From Magnetococcales bacterium (GTDB lineage: Bacteria > Pseudomonadota > Magnetococcia > Magnetococcales > JADGAP01): DNA of 42,224 nt. Where the stretch lies: contig JADGAP010000006.1 of assembly GCA_015231965.1 (NCBI GenBank), forward strand, positions 5,721-47,944. Reading direction: 5' to 3'. A program made the position numbers and the translations under genes. Under the pieces are notes generated by a model, which ran no database searches, had not been told where the DNA came from, and saw only the letters and a program-made list of their open reading frames with translations. Shown one piece after another: positions 42,200-42,224 of the stretch. How positions within the stretch are numbered: the first letter of the stretch is position 1; every line of letters starts with the position of its first letter.

Positions 42200-42224
42200 A
42201 TCCCATCTCCCTCTATATCGCCAC
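42196..42224 (+). CDS. Start of a gene coupled to the AAA ATPase (cut by window end)
   Basis: An ATG overlaps the ATPase stop (ATGA); GGGGAGGGG just upstream is a strong ribosome site. Only MNPISLYIA can be read. It should be the partner protein of the ATPase; small proteins of the DUF4276 type often follow such ATPases, but nine residues cannot prove this. Confidence 0.6.

Overview
The window is GC-rich bacterial DNA with the gene content of a Gram-negative Pseudomonadota: MSHA-type pilins, an outer-membrane porin with signal peptide and C-terminal Phe, TrmFO, SCO-family protein, NtrB/NtrC- and PhoR/PhoB-like pairs. The class cannot be fixed from sequence alone. The mix (MASE3 kinase, CZB chemoreceptor, MSHA locus, many intergenic hairpin repeats) would suit a motile sensory lineage such as Magnetococcia or a relative, but this is only a guess. 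There is no phage, plasmid, rRNA, tRNA or CRISPR.

Layout. Genes from 0.3 to 27.6 kb are all on the minus strand; later regions are mixed. 0.3-4.5 kb: a pilus locus in minus-strand order mshG, an unknown four-helix membrane protein, mshA-like pilin, mshC, mshD, mshO, with a terminator before the pilin and a strong hairpin after it. 5.0-6.0 kb: two small unknown genes. 6.3-8.5 kb: M23 peptidoglycan endopeptidase. 9.1-10.4 kb: TrmFO. 10.6-12.0 kb: porin. 12.5-17.7 kb: a chemotaxis operon (MCP fragment, cheW, cheA, STAS, cheY, CZB-type MCP) whose upstream half is broken. cheW has an in-frame stop and homopolymer shifts; cheA is split by a 62-bp insertion bounded by 29-bp direct repeats and also lacks its dimerisation domain. 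The STAS, cheY and MCP genes are intact. 18.9-23.4 kb: sigma54 response regulator and MASE3/PAS kinase. 24.1-24.7 kb: a REP-associated transposase-like gene with altered catalytic residues. 25.1-27.6 kb: PhoR/PhoB-like pair. 28.1-30.2 kb: divergent EF-G paralogue. 31.0-34.0 kb: uvrA. 34.3-36.1 kb: siroheme-synthase dehydrogenase/ferrochelatase and a class II Fic protein. 36.1-36.4 kb: three tandem copies of a glycosyltransferase 3' end plus palindrome. 36.4-40.8 kb: glycosyltransferase, phosphomannomutase/phosphoglucomutase, SCO-like protein, DUF4337 protein. 41.0 kb to the end: an AAA ATPase translationally coupled to a gene cut by the window edge.

Repeats dominate the intergenic space. Family 1 is a composite element of about 270-300 bp: outer inverted ends (TATAGTnnTTCCA type, bounded by TA) enclose a pair of 28-bp REP-like palindromic arms. 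Seven loci are present. Family 2 is a nested hairpin of exactly 51 bp in two intergenic regions, followed by Lys-codon-like A-rich DNA and a second hairpin.

The most notable points are the half-decayed chemotaxis operon with a precisely reversible-looking lesion in cheA, the nested repeat family together with a RAYT-like protein lacking the first HUH histidine and the expected tyrosine, and the tandem triplication of a gene end beside a Fic gene. No complete new system can be demonstrated; the ATPase/partner pair at the right edge is the best candidate for an uncharacterised defence-like module, but its second gene lies outside the window.
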